A stretch of DNA of 64,000 bases from contig NW_024465885.1 of NCBI RefSeq assembly GCF_017591425.1, forward strand, positions 43,023,001 through 43,087,000, in the 5' to 3' direction. The stretch is from Ochotona curzoniae. Its lineage: Eukaryota; Chordata; Mammalia; Lagomorpha; Ochotonidae. Position numbers and translations under genes: made by a program. Numbering within the stretch: position 1 is the stretch's first letter; every line of letters starts with the position of its first letter. Below, piece by piece: positions 44,198 through 53,699 of the stretch. The notes under the pieces were generated by a model. That model searched no databases and was not told the DNA's origin. It saw nothing but the letters and a program-made list of their open reading frames with translations.

Positions 44198-47100
44198 AAA
44201 TCAGTAAATCATTGGGGAAAAAAGTGTAAGGGGAAAGTTGTTCTTGCACCTGCACCACAGTTAGAGGCTAGTACAGAGAGAGGGGACAGGGAGAACCCTT
44301 CCCAGGCCCCAGTAACGACCCTGGGCCCTGGGGAAGGGTGCTGTCATCAGGGCCTAGGGAAAGATGAGTCAGCTGTTGTTCCAGTGACGCATCCCAGGGG
44401 ACGGCCGAAACAACCGAAGTTGGCACGCAGATTGCGGAAGAGGCAAACATGTGCAATTGGAAGATCATCCTGGAATGCTAGCATGTTAAATTCCATTGAG
44501 AAATCTGCCAGGAAAAATATACATATACATACGTGTGTGCGCATGTTGTGTGTGTATGCGTGCGTAGCTCCCAAGGCGGACTACGTCTTGAGGAGATTAT
44601 CCCAGACTGATTTTAGAGGTTGCCAGTCCTGTTACACCCAACATCGAAGGACTGGGGCGCCAATGGGGGGCTGTTCCAACAAGCCTCTTCTATTCCTGTT
44701 TGGGTCCCAGGGACCCCAGTCTTTAGAGCTTATCTGGACTTATTCTCTGCTTTCTCTGGAAGACGAGTTCAGGGTTAGACAAAACCTCCCACCTCAAGGA
44801 TGCTCCTACCCAGAGGGGCTACAAAAAAACACAGCCCAGGGACATCCCAGACAGCTGCGTGGCAAGCCCAAGAGGCCACTGAGGACCGTAGCCCACCAAG
44901 GGTTTGTGGCGCTACTCCTGCAAGCTCCACCCTGCAGGGGCCAGTCAGCAAGTGCCAACCTCCAGGGGCTGGCTCTGCAACCTAGAGAGATAAGCTACCA
45001 CCTTCCTGCAATACCAAGGGGCACTGGTTCGAGTCCTGGCTGCTCCACTTCCTATCTGGCTGTCTGTTAAGGCACATGGCGAGGCAGTGGGTGGTGACCC
45101 CCAAGTGCTTGGTTCTCTGCACCCACTCATGGGGGTACCAGTTCTGGACCGGCCCAAGAGGGGAGATCAGCCAATGAGAGATGTCTCTCTGTCTCTCCTC
45201 TCTCTCTGTAAGTAATCTTTTTAAAAAGATCCTTTCGTCCCCTCTTTAGAATTCCTACAGTACCTCTAGCATTAACCCTGGACATTCTTATTTTGTGTCC
45301 TGGTCCAAAAGAGAAGTATTTGGGGTTACGTTTGAAAAAGAAATGTTGGTTCTAATGTGGGGGCTCAGTGGCTAAATCTTTACCTTGCATATGTCGGGAT
45401 CCCACATTGTTCATGTCCCGGCCGCTCTACTTCCCATCCAGCTCCCTGCTGTGGCCTGGGAAGGCAGCAGAGGATGACCCAAGGCTGTGGGACTCTGCAC
45501 CCACATGGGAGACCCGGAAGATGCCCCTGGCTTCAGATTGACTCAGATGCAGCTGTTGAGGCCAGTTAAGGAGTGAACCAGGGGACAGAAGATCTTTCTC
45601 TGTCTCTCTTTCTGTAAATCTGCCTTTCCCATAAAAATAAATAAATCTTTAAAAAGAAAAAAAGAGGGGTTATTCACAGATGGGTGAGCACACGTGTGGG
45701 CCAGTGGACAGCCAGCCAAAGCAGTGGGTCATCAGGGCACAGTTACTTCAGCCCCAGCAGGATGCTGGTTCCAGGACCGCCCCTCCTGCAGCTGTCAGAA
45801 GTGCAGGTACTTGAATCCCCCACATGGACCGGTACCAGCTGCTGTGAACTTGAGACCGTCTCCACCTGACTGGGAACACCTAATCTAAGTCCCATGGGCA
45901 GAGCTCTTACCCTGCTTGTGTGGGTAGCAGAAAGGAAAACGAAGCCCGCGTGCATTAACTAACAGACACATTCCCCCACTGTTGCCACTTTCCAGCTGTG
46001 GGCAGTGAGGGGCCAGTTGTGCTTGAGAACAGGTGTCACCTTGCAAACAGAGCCAAAGGAGGAGCCAGTCAGAGCCGTCACAGCATCCACCGTGCGGCTC
46101 AAGGCAGCAAAGAGGGGACCCGGTGCCGTGGCAAAGCAGGCTCCTGTGGTACCCACATCTATACAGGCGTTGGTTTGTGTCCTGCCTGTTCCACTTCCAA
46201 TCCAGCTTCCTGCTAATGGCTTGGGAAAGCCGTGGAAAGTGGTCCAGGTCCCTGGGCTCCTGCACATGGAAGACCCAGAAGAAGCTCCTGGCCCCTGCCT
46301 CCTGGCTTTGAATTGGCTCAGCTCTGGTCGTTGCGGCCATCTGGGGAGTGACCCAATGGATGGAGGATCTCTCTCTGTCTCTTTCCGATAAATAACTAAA
46401 AGCAGCCGAAGAGCGCCCAGCCTGGCTCCCACATCTCCTTTTTGTCCCTGAGTTGAGAAGCCAGTCGTGGCACCCTGAACACTGTGGCCGGGCCCTCCGG
46501 GCTAAGCTCACAGGACAAACACCCCGAGGCAGCTGTGACTTAGCGGTGGCCCTGCACACATTACAATAACTGCTGGGCTCTCATCCTCCTCTCCCTCCCT
46601 CCCTCAGGGGTGGGGCCCGGCCGTGTCTCTTAGTTATCTGCAGGTGTTGGTGCTCAGAGTGACGGGTGCTTGGGTTAGACATCTGCAGCAGTTCCTGCCA
46701 GGGACTCCTCCCATTGAGCAGAGTCACACACGGAGGCCCCGCCCCTTTCCGATGCGTGCACTCGCTGTCCCAGGCAGGAAATGAGCACCAGACACCCATG
46801 CTCCCTTACAGGAAAACAGTGTCAGGCCCAGAGGCTGCTGGGTAGCAGCTTGCCCTTCCCTGTACCAGGAACTTGGGAGCACTGTCAGGAAGGCTGTCAA
46901 GGGAATCACATTTTTTTTTTTTGTTTCCTTGCTGTCCTCACTGCAGAGAACATTGTGTTCCAGGGGCCCAAACTGCCACTTTCCAGTGCTGGAAAAGTCT
47001 AAAGCCACTCAGGCTTGTTGGCTGCTCACAGGGAACCCCCAGCAGGGTGACCGCGAAGGAAGGCTGGTCCATTGTCGAGAAGTTTCTGTCCTCCCTCCCT

Positions 47101-50100
47101 TGCCCTGTAAGCCTCCCGTCTCTCCTGGATGCTCACTGGTGGTTCAGGGGGTCGCAGACACCAGCCACTGGGGCCAGGAAGATGGCAGATAGCCGGCTGT
47201 GCTGCATCTCCCTTCAGGGCATTCCTCATCCTAACCTGGATCAACCAACTAAGCCAATGCGCTCTCTGAACCCTTCAAAAGAGTTCATGAGGAACCCGAC
47301 TCAACGTTCAATTGGCTCATCCTCCACCTCCAAGCGCCAGGATCCCTTCCCATCCAGCTCCTTGTTTGTGACCTGGGAAAGCAGCAGAGGATGGCCCAAG
47401 GTTTTATGGTTCTGTATCCACATGGGAGACCCAGAACAGGTTCCTGGCTCCTCGCTCCGGAACAGCTCAGGTCATTGTAGCCGTTTGGGGGAGTGAACCA
47501 GCAAATGGAAGATCTTTGTCTCTGTCTCTCCTTCTCTCTGTAAATCGAATTAAAAGACACTTATTTTGGCCAAGAGGGTTTTGTGGCTTCCACCTGCCTT
47601 GGGCCACAAATTTGGCAGAGAGCAAGGGCTGGGAAATTGTGTGTTCCTTCTTGCCACTGCCCTGAGCTGAGCCAGAGGGTAGCGCTCTCCTGAGCGGGCA
47701 GCGGGGCCAGCCCTCCAGGGCACCAGCTCCACCGCCTTCAGGATCTCCAACCCCAGGGGCCTGCATCGCTGGACGCCAGCCCTTGCCTCTGTCCTCAGAG
47801 ACATCACAGACCCCGCAGAGAGCGGGGTCCAACCCACACCCTGCGCCCTGAGCAGCTTCCCTTCCTCCCACAGATTCCATCGTCATCGCCTTTTGGCTGA
47901 GCCTGGCTGCCTTCGTGGTGCTCCTCTTCCTCATCCTGCTCTTCATGTCCTGGTCAGGCTCCCTGCCCGTGAGGTAAGAGGGGTCCGGGATGCAGGCATT
48001 GACACTCATGCCACCTCCCCACTCCCACCCCCGAGTCCCCAAAGCAGTGGGGTGCAGTTAGCCCTCTGGGAAATGACGGTGATGACACACCACATGGCTC
48101 CACTGAGCCAGGTGTACGCAACGGAGGGCTCACTCTGCAATAGACCGAGTGTGTCCTGGTCCCGGTTCCAACCTGCGCACTTTCCTAGTGTTTTTGCCCG
48201 GGAGGCACGTTAACAGGTCCCTCCCATGCAGGCATCCGCAAGTCTTCTGGTTCAGGATTGCGCCACAGAGGACGCACTGCTTGCTAAGAAAGCTTCCCCC
48301 GCCAAGTGCCACCCAAATGCCAGTGATATCAAAAAGGGGCAGAGCCATCTATGGACAGGGAAGCAGCTTAGCTGGGTTGCCGAGGCCCCTGGGGATGGTG
48401 GGGTACGGAGTGGAGGAGGTGCGGTTGCTGATGGATTTCTTTGCAAGAGGAGGAAAGGATGACAAAATGCCCTCAAATGAGATTAGGGTTGCACAGCTGT
48501 GAGTGTCCGAAGACTGGCTTGGAACAGCGACCTTTATGACCCAGCAAATCTATCAATGTTAAGAAAGAAAACAAAGAACAAGGCTGACATTGACCCCATG
48601 GGCCACCAGAACCAATGCCAAGTCACTCCCCTGGAAAACAGGGCCCATGCGGTGGGCAGGTCTGGCCGCTCTGTCATCCACTGATGCTGTGGTGCTTTCG
48701 GCCACAAAGCTGGCAGAGAACGCAAGCTGGGAAGTTGTGTGTTCCCTCTTACCACCGCCCTGATGGAAGGAATGGGGTGGGTGGGAGACTGGGTGGGGCT
48801 TCTCCCTTAAAATCCCCCTTTATCTCAGATACATGAAGGAAACAATGTGGAAATAATAGTCTTACCCACTTTCCTGTAGCCCTTGAACCTTTCTACCCTA
48901 ATTAACTATGTTGTCAAAAATGTAATAATAATAATAAAATAAACTGGAGGCACGAGGTAGGAGCCGCCGAAGCAACCCAGCCCCTGCTGGTTCCATGTTG
49001 TTCCCTGTGTAAGATGCCTGGTAGCTATCATGCCCTGGGGATCCTATACCCTGCCCACAGCTGATGGGGCCAGGGTTGGGCAACCGGCCCAGAAGGCAGC
49101 GGGACCAATGGCCCTGGGAGTGTTGAGAAGCTGGGGCCGGTCGGATCCTCAGCTTTGAAGCTGGTTGCTGGAGGACCATTGTGTTCGTCACCAACGGAAG
49201 CCTTGGGGCACAGAATCCAGGAGCAGGTGCAGGCTGCTGGGCAGCAGAGACGAGCAAGGCAGAGGGCACACAGCAGAGGCAGGCACCAGCTTTTGAGCCA
49301 TGAAGAAACCTGTTCTTTCAGCTTCTACAACTCAGATATTTTGCCACAGTGGTAGAGCAGCAAATACACTAATAACATCTTTTTTTCTTCTGCCTCTCCA
49401 AGGGGACTCATAGCAAGTCCTGTGCCAGGGATAGCGTGTGAGGGCAAAGGTTATTCCTCTGGGGGGCGGGGGGGGGGGAGTTCTTGGCCCCAGGGGACAG
49501 CAGCTGTTCCCCTTAAGCCCAGGTCAGCAGCCTGTTTGGTGGTCTCACATTTATTTTTATTTATTTGAAAAGTAGGGTGACAAGGAGGGAGAAAATCTTA
49601 CACCTGTTGGTTCATTTCTCAAATGGTCACAACAGTCAGGGCTGCGTGGGGCTGAAACCAGGAGCCTGGAACTCCATCCAGGTCTCCCAAGTGGATGCAG
49701 GGACCAAGGACTTGAGCCCATGTGCTGGCTTCCTGGGTGTTGGATCTCCTGGAGCTTCCAAGAGAGCGGATCGGAAGTGGAGCTGCCAAGTCCATTTACC
49801 CCCTAATTTTGTCAGGCTAGAGACTCCACCAGGGGAGGAGGTAGATTTCTCAGCCTGGTGTGTGAGTAGGAAATGAGCCAGACTCTAACAAGTGGCTGGA
49901 TGCAAGGTCAGCTTGCCCAGCACCCTCTGGGAGAGAGCTGTGACCTGTAGGAGGCCTGGCTCTGTGAGCTGGGCTGACTTCCCCTGCTGCCTTGCCCGCT
50001 GGCTCTGGGCAGACAGGAGTGGGGCCTGGGAAGTGCTCAGCCTGCCTCTCTGATGCCACACGTCTTTTATGCTCCATCTGTTCGCAGGACCAGTCCGCAG

Positions 50101-50205
50101 TCCCGCCACGCATGCCCGTGGAGCCTCAGCCTCCACCTCCCCTCCTGGTTGCGGAAGGCTCGCCAAGGGCAGGGTGGGGGAGCCAGGGAGCAGAGCTGGA
50201 GCTGA
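42345..50205 (+). CDS. MRAP: MRAP, melanocortin-2 receptor accessory protein (three coding exons)
   Basis: MRAP is a small single-pass membrane protein that forms antiparallel homodimers, carries the ACTH receptor MC2R to the adrenal cell surface and allows ACTH signalling. The predicted protein has 107 residues. Residues 1-36 hold two N-glycosylation sequons (N3-R-T, N6-A-S), the conserved [16 protein letters not shown] block needed for receptor activation, and the short basic segment before the membrane that sets dual topology. Residues 38-60 are the transmembrane helix ([20 protein letters not shown]). The tail [18 protein letters not shown] resembles human RNSPKHHQTCPWSHGLNLHL, then stops early: human has 172 residues and mouse about 127. 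Functional work places activity in the N-terminal half and helix, so the short tail need not inactivate it. Start choice rests on homology and a G at -3 and +4. The exon junctions keep frame exactly. Confidence 0.95.
42600..42935 (-). mobile_element. C-type SINE in MRAP intron
   Basis: Minus copy from AATACGTATTTATTTGCAAG to head ACACCACAGTGCCAGCCAC. Confidence 0.8.
42952..43275 (+). mobile_element. SINE with internal 22-bp duplication
   Basis: Head GGGCCTGGTACAGTAGCCTA. Carries the same doubled CGAGGATGG/ACGAGGACGG block as the SINE at 8976-9325. Confidence 0.85.
43325..43640 (+). mobile_element. C-type SINE, head truncated
   Basis: Starts CCACTGGCTAATCCTCCACC and ends CCAATAAAACTTAGTAAG. 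Confidence 0.8.
43688..43935 (-). mobile_element. old SINE fragment
   Basis: Weak minus pattern: GAGAGATCTTATCTACTGG, GGGAGCCAGGAGCTCC. Confidence 0.5.
44152..44195 (+). repeat. (TG)n microsatellite
   Basis: About 22 uninterrupted TG units. Confidence 0.97.
44196..44985. other. MRAP intron, unclassified, with a long open frame
   Basis: An open frame of 305 codons runs from the TG repeat at 44153 to 45070, ending in SINE sequence. It has no recognisable domain or splice-supported start and is probably chance. Confidence 0.4.
44990..45232 (+). mobile_element. SINE fragment
   Basis: Body from CACTGGTTCGAGTCCTGGCT with an internal gap, ending GTAAGTAATCTTTTTAAAAA. Confidence 0.7.
45350..45665 (+). 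mobile_element. C-type SINE
   Basis: Head region GGGGGCTCAGTGGCTAAATC to tail AATAAATAAATCTTTAAAAA. Confidence 0.85.
45666..46106. other. MRAP intron, unclassified
   Basis: No feature recognised. Confidence 0.35.
46107..46400 (+). mobile_element. C-type SINE
   Basis: Head GGGGACCCGGTGCCGTGGCA, 3' end TCTCTTTCCGATAAATAACT. Confidence 0.8.
46401..47295. other. MRAP intron, unclassified
   Basis: No exon or repeat recognised; a poly(T) tract lies at 46911. Confidence 0.35.
47300..47560 (+). mobile_element. SINE with internal deletion
   Basis: CAATTGGCTCATCCTCCACC joins almost directly to CCCTTCCCATCCAGCTCC, so the B-box region is lost. Confidence 0.75.
47600..47668. repeat. repeat fragment shared with 48692-48765
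   Basis: GGGCCACAAATTTGGCAGAG and GGGAAATTGTGTGTTCC recur with small changes 1.1 kb downstream. Confidence 0.6.
47874..47973 (+). CDS. MRAP: MRAP transmembrane exon
   Basis: Acceptor CTCCCACAG and donor GTGAG/GTAAGA. Encodes [20 protein letters not shown] and [13 protein letters not shown], the whole membrane helix, nearly identical to human. Two bases of an arginine codon carry over to the next exon. Confidence 0.96.
47974..48690. other. MRAP intron, unclassified
   Basis: No exon or familiar repeat recognised. Confidence 0.35.
48692..48950 (+). repeat. L1-like 3' tail, copy B
   Basis: Its 3' two thirds match 4370-4640 (GGGTGGGAGACTGGGTGGGG, TTTCCTGTAGCCCTTGAACC, AATAATAATAATAAAATAAA). Its first 75 bases match 47600-47668. 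Likely the 3' untranslated end of a lagomorph L1. Confidence 0.6.
48951..49549. other. MRAP intron, unclassified
   Basis: No repeat recognised; a G-rich run occurs at 49461-49480. Confidence 0.35.
49550..49800 (-). mobile_element. old SINE
   Basis: TTTATTTTTATTTATTTGAA at the left; body AGGTCTCCCAAGTGGATGC; head lost. Confidence 0.65.
50088..50205 (+). CDS. MRAP: MRAP last coding exon
   Basis: Acceptor TCTGTTCGCAG. Completes R69 and encodes a 38-residue tail, [18 protein letters not shown] followed by a basic, Gly-rich end, with TGA at 50203-50205. Sequence related to the rest of the human tail may continue beyond the stop in other frames. That points to a frame change rather than loss of the exon. 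Confidence 0.88.
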
Positions 50206-50241
50206 GCGGAGACTGTAGTGAAGCCACTGGACCCTCTGCTG

Positions 50242-50311
50242 CCACCACCACCACCACCACCACCACCACCACCACCACCACCACCACCACCACCACCACC
50301 ACCACCACCAC
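50242..50311 (+). repeat. (CCA)n trinucleotide repeat
   Basis: About 23 uninterrupted CCA units in the predicted MRAP 3' untranslated region, 37 bases after the stop. In other frames it would read poly-Thr, poly-Pro or poly-His. Confidence 0.97.
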
Positions 50312-50558
50312 AGTTACGGCCCCCCTGCGGCACTCGCCCGGGAGTGCGCACTCCACTGGGAGCCTTGCAGTGCCTGCTGACGTTGGGAGCAGGCTCAGCC
50401 AGACGTCCCTGGAAATACAGAGCCTGTACCTTGGCCTAGGGAGCTGGGGAACTCCCAGCCAGTGGCACCCACAACACCTCTGCCCAAAGCCCATTTCCAG
50501 CAGTGGACAGCTCCAGCGGGTAATGACTGGGTCAGGGCCATTTTGGGAAGGCTAGGTA

Positions 50559-50564
50559 AATAAA
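50559..50564 (+). terminator. MRAP: MRAP poly(A) signal
   Basis: AATAAA on the plus strand, about 355 bases after the stop and before the next SINE. Confidence 0.7.
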
Positions 50565-50639
50565 ATGTAGATACCTGAAGATGAAAAACCCTTGTTGGCT
50601 AGTTCTCATGATGCCACTTCCCCATTTCTTCTGAAACTA

Positions 50640-50943
50640 TTATTTTTTTTAAAAAATCATTTGCTTTATTTGAATGGTAGAGACAGGGAGACGGAGCTCT
50701 TCTATCTACTGGTTCATTCCCCAAACGTCCAAAACAGCTAGGAGCCAGGTGTCTCTTCCAGGTGTGCCGTGTGGGTGCAGGGGACCAAGCACTTGGACCA
50801 TCCTCTGCAGCTTTCCTGACACATCGGCAGGGAGTCGGTGTGGATGAAGTAAAGCAGCTGCAACTTAAATGGACACTCTGATATGGGATGCCAACATTGA
50901 GGTGGTGGCTTAACTTGCCGCACCACAATGCCAGACTTCTTCT
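50640..50943 (-). mobile_element. old SINE
   Basis: Minus copy from TTTTTTTTAAAAAATCATTT to head CCGCACCACAATGCCAGAC. Confidence 0.7.
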
Positions 50944-50947
50944 GGAA

Positions 50948-51121
50948 CACTTTGTGGCCCCTGGGCTCATGTGGCCAGGCTGTGCCGATGTGGTTGGGAG
51001 GTTAGCACTTCGTGGCCCCTGGGCTCACCTGGCCAGGCTGTGTCGATGTGGTTGGGAGGTTAGCACTTCGTGGCCCCTGGGCTCACCTGGCCAGGCTGTG
51101 CCGATGTGGTTGGGAGGTGGG
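50948..51121. repeat. 58-bp tandem triplication
   Basis: Three head-to-tail copies starting at 50948, 51006 and 51064. Each contains CGTGGCCCCTGGGCTCACCT and CGATGTGGTTGGGAGGT. Copies 2 and 3 differ at a single base. Confidence 0.95.
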
Positions 51122-51529
51122 GGAGGCCTGCAGAGCCCAGTGGGCACCAATTTCCACACTGCTGGGCCAGCCCACCTGCCTGCAGCCAGGGTACCGCAGT
51201 CATATCCCACATCTGTCCTCACGGCTTTTGGGGGCAGAGCCTGTGGGAGGGCAGCCAGCAGCTGTGCCTCAGAAAGGACCGCAGCCTCCAGTGCTGGCAC
51301 AGATCACCTGGAAGCTGGCAGGGATGGGCCTCTGGCTGGGCCGGATCTGAGATTGCCGAAGATTCAGTCTTCTACTTGCCACTGCTCTGGCCTGGGCAAA
51401 GAAGGCAGCATATCATACAAAACCTGGAAAACTCAATCCTTTTACCAAGCTCCCTCCCCCCACACATCCCACAGCCTTCAGTGAGAAGTAGGTGGGCTTT
51501 TTTCTGACTACAGCCTCTAAAATGTAGTT
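51122..51529. other. intergenic between MRAP and URB1
   Basis: No repeat or exon recognised. Confidence 0.35.
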
Positions 51530-51850
51530 GTTAGGCGATGGCTCAACTGGCTAATCATCCACTTCCAAGCACCAGCATCCCATATGGGCGCCAGTTGGTG
51601 TCCCAGCTGCTCTACTTCCCATCCAGCTCCCTGCTTGTGGCCTGGTCCTTGATGGGCCAAAGCCTTGGGACCCTGCACCCACATGGGAGACCTGAAAGAA
51701 GCTCCTGGCTCCTGGCTCCAGATCAGCTTAGTTCTGGCCATTGCTGTCTCTTGGGGAGTGAATCATCGGATGGAAGATCTTCCTCTCTGTCTCCCCTTCT
51801 CTATGTATGTTTGAAATTGCAATAAAAATAAATAAGTCTTTTTCAAAAAC
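51530..51850 (+). mobile_element. C-type SINE
   Basis: TAGGCGATGGCTCAACTGGC to AATAAAAATAAATAAGTC; the 3' end GTATGTTTGAAATTGC is diverged. Confidence 0.85.
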
Positions 51851-52608
51851 TGCAACTGTCTTGTGGCAGCCATGGGGCCTGCCAGGATGCAGGGGTCCTC
51901 AGTTCCCTCACAGAAGACGCTCTAGCATCTATATGACTCGCGGGACTTGACGTGAGCAGTGTCGCCCACGCCCAGTGTAAATGTGAGGTTGTTTGTGAAG
52001 AACACACTGCCTGGCAGTACAGCTGCAGATCCCATTCAGTCTTCACTGGGCTGCAGGTGGCAGACACTCTTCCCCCACCCCGGTGACTAAGACCTTCCCA
52101 GACAGCACCCTTGGCATACTCAAGTCAGGGGTGCCTGCAAGAAAAAGGCATGTCAGTGAGTGGTGCAAAAAGATGAGAGGGAATTGTAAAGCTGGTGCGA
52201 TGGACACGTGACCTTGGCTGGACTTGAGCATGCTTGAGGCCAAGCTGAGTCTACTGGGGGGATTCCCGCCTCCGAGGGGTGTCGGAGGGGAGTGTTGGCA
52301 GGAGGGTGATGGTCCTTGCTTTTCCACTGCAGGAGGCGCCACAGGCCGGCAAGCCACTGCGGAAACGGCAGAGCCTGGGGCACTCTGGCGGCACGGCCAG
52401 GTGCAGGCGTGCCCCTCGGGCTCTGGGTTCGGGGTGGGCGCACAGAGGACAGCCCCATCCCGGTGGGCACGGGGTGTGCACGAGGGCCTTCCGAGGGACG
52501 GTAAGGCACTTCCTGGTGAGGTGTGCGGGACGCCCTGTTGAGCTTTGCCAGCCCCAGCCCTGGGTGAGGGACGAGCAGTCTCCGTGGAGTGACAAGTGAA
52601 ACGCAAAC
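51851..52608. other. intergenic, downstream of URB1
   Basis: GC-rich sequence without a recognised exon; the URB1 transcript is predicted to end near 52608. Confidence 0.35.
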
Positions 52609-52626
52609 GTCTTACAAAAATAGGCT

Positions 52627-52632
52627 TTTATT
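52627..52632 (-). terminator. URB1: URB1 poly(A) signal
   Basis: AATAAA on the minus strand, about 435 bases past the URB1 stop. The 3' untranslated region would occupy about 52608-53067. Confidence 0.75.
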
Positions 52633-53067
52633 GGCGGGGGTTGATACAATCCACCGTCTTGAGGTGCAGCTGTAGAAAAATGCAGCTTATTCGATGTCAC
52701 AGTCACACAGACGGTAACGACCAAGCAGAATTCCTTCTCCTTAATAAAATACTCAGCAACTGTGGCGGGAGCTTTAAAACAAAACAAAAAAACAAAAAAG
52801 AAATCGCACAAAAAGCTGGCATGGCTTCTTCCAGAAGGCTTAGCGTCCGTCTTCAGGCTTGTCCAAAAAGGTCCAGACACCTATTGACAGCTCCTAGCGG
52901 AGAGGCCCACTACAGGTCAGAGCCCGCTGCAGCGGGCAGGGCCAGTATGGGGCCCCCACCGAGGGCCGAGAGTGAACCTAGTCCATGTGCTGGGCTCCCC
53001 TCAAAACCCCTGGTTGGTTTTCTGGCAGGACCTGGCGCCTGTGGCAGTGTGGGAACCGGGGCGTCCC

Positions 53068-53252
53068 TCAGGCGTGCTGGGTGTAGGTGGCAAGGCCCGC
53101 GCAGAGAGCGACCACTGGTTCCTCCTCCTCCTCGCCCTGGGCGCACGCTGCTGCCTCGCAGACCAAGCGGACGTGGGTGCTGAGGGTGTCAGGCCGCGGG
53201 GCTCCCAGCCAGACGTCCTTCACGTACAGGGACACCAGGAAGGCCGCGGAGG
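53068..53252 (-). CDS. URB1: URB1 last coding exon
   Basis: Acceptor CCCCCCGCAG. Encodes SAAFLVSLYVKDVWLGAPRP and an acidic stretch EEEEEP near the end; TGA at 53068-53070. Confidence 0.92.
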
Positions 53253-53656
53253 CTGCGGGGGGCATGACAAGGGGGCAGGCGGTGAGGGCAGGTCGGCCAC
53301 CCACGAGGCCCGCCTGTGGACGCGGCCCTGGCTCAACGCTGGGGTCATCTTGGCTCATTTTACACTCGGCTGACGAAGAAGCCAAGTGTCTCCCAGGCTC
53401 AGAGCGCCGAGTGGAGACCCAGCAGCAAGGGCTCCACGGCGGGTGACCCTCCCTCTCCTCTCCCCCACCGCACTCCTGCTGGCCCCAGTTCTCCTATAGC
53501 TGAGCAAAGCTGTGCTATTTGTTCATTTGTTCACTGGCTCAGTCGTGTATTCAAGCCTCTAGATGTCTGCTATACACCATAAACTGTGCTGTATGCATGT
53601 CCACACGTGTCAGCCCTCACTCGCTCTGCTGTGTGGCAGGGTCCCTGGTGGGACAT

Positions 53657-53699
<43 letters not shown>

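Larger units (their letters stand above)
50206..50580 (+). other. MRAP: MRAP 3' untranslated region
   Basis: Runs from the TGA through the CAC repeat to the poly(A) signal. Confidence 0.65.

Noticed and set aside
44153..45070. 305-codon plus-strand open frame, the longest in the window
   Set aside because: It starts inside a TG repeat and ends inside a SINE. It has no recognisable domain and lies in an MRAP intron.
49992..50555. 187-codon frame with poly-Thr as the MRAP tail
   Set aside because: It is out of phase with the MRAP splice junction. The phase-correct frame gives the conserved CPWS motif and stops at 50205.
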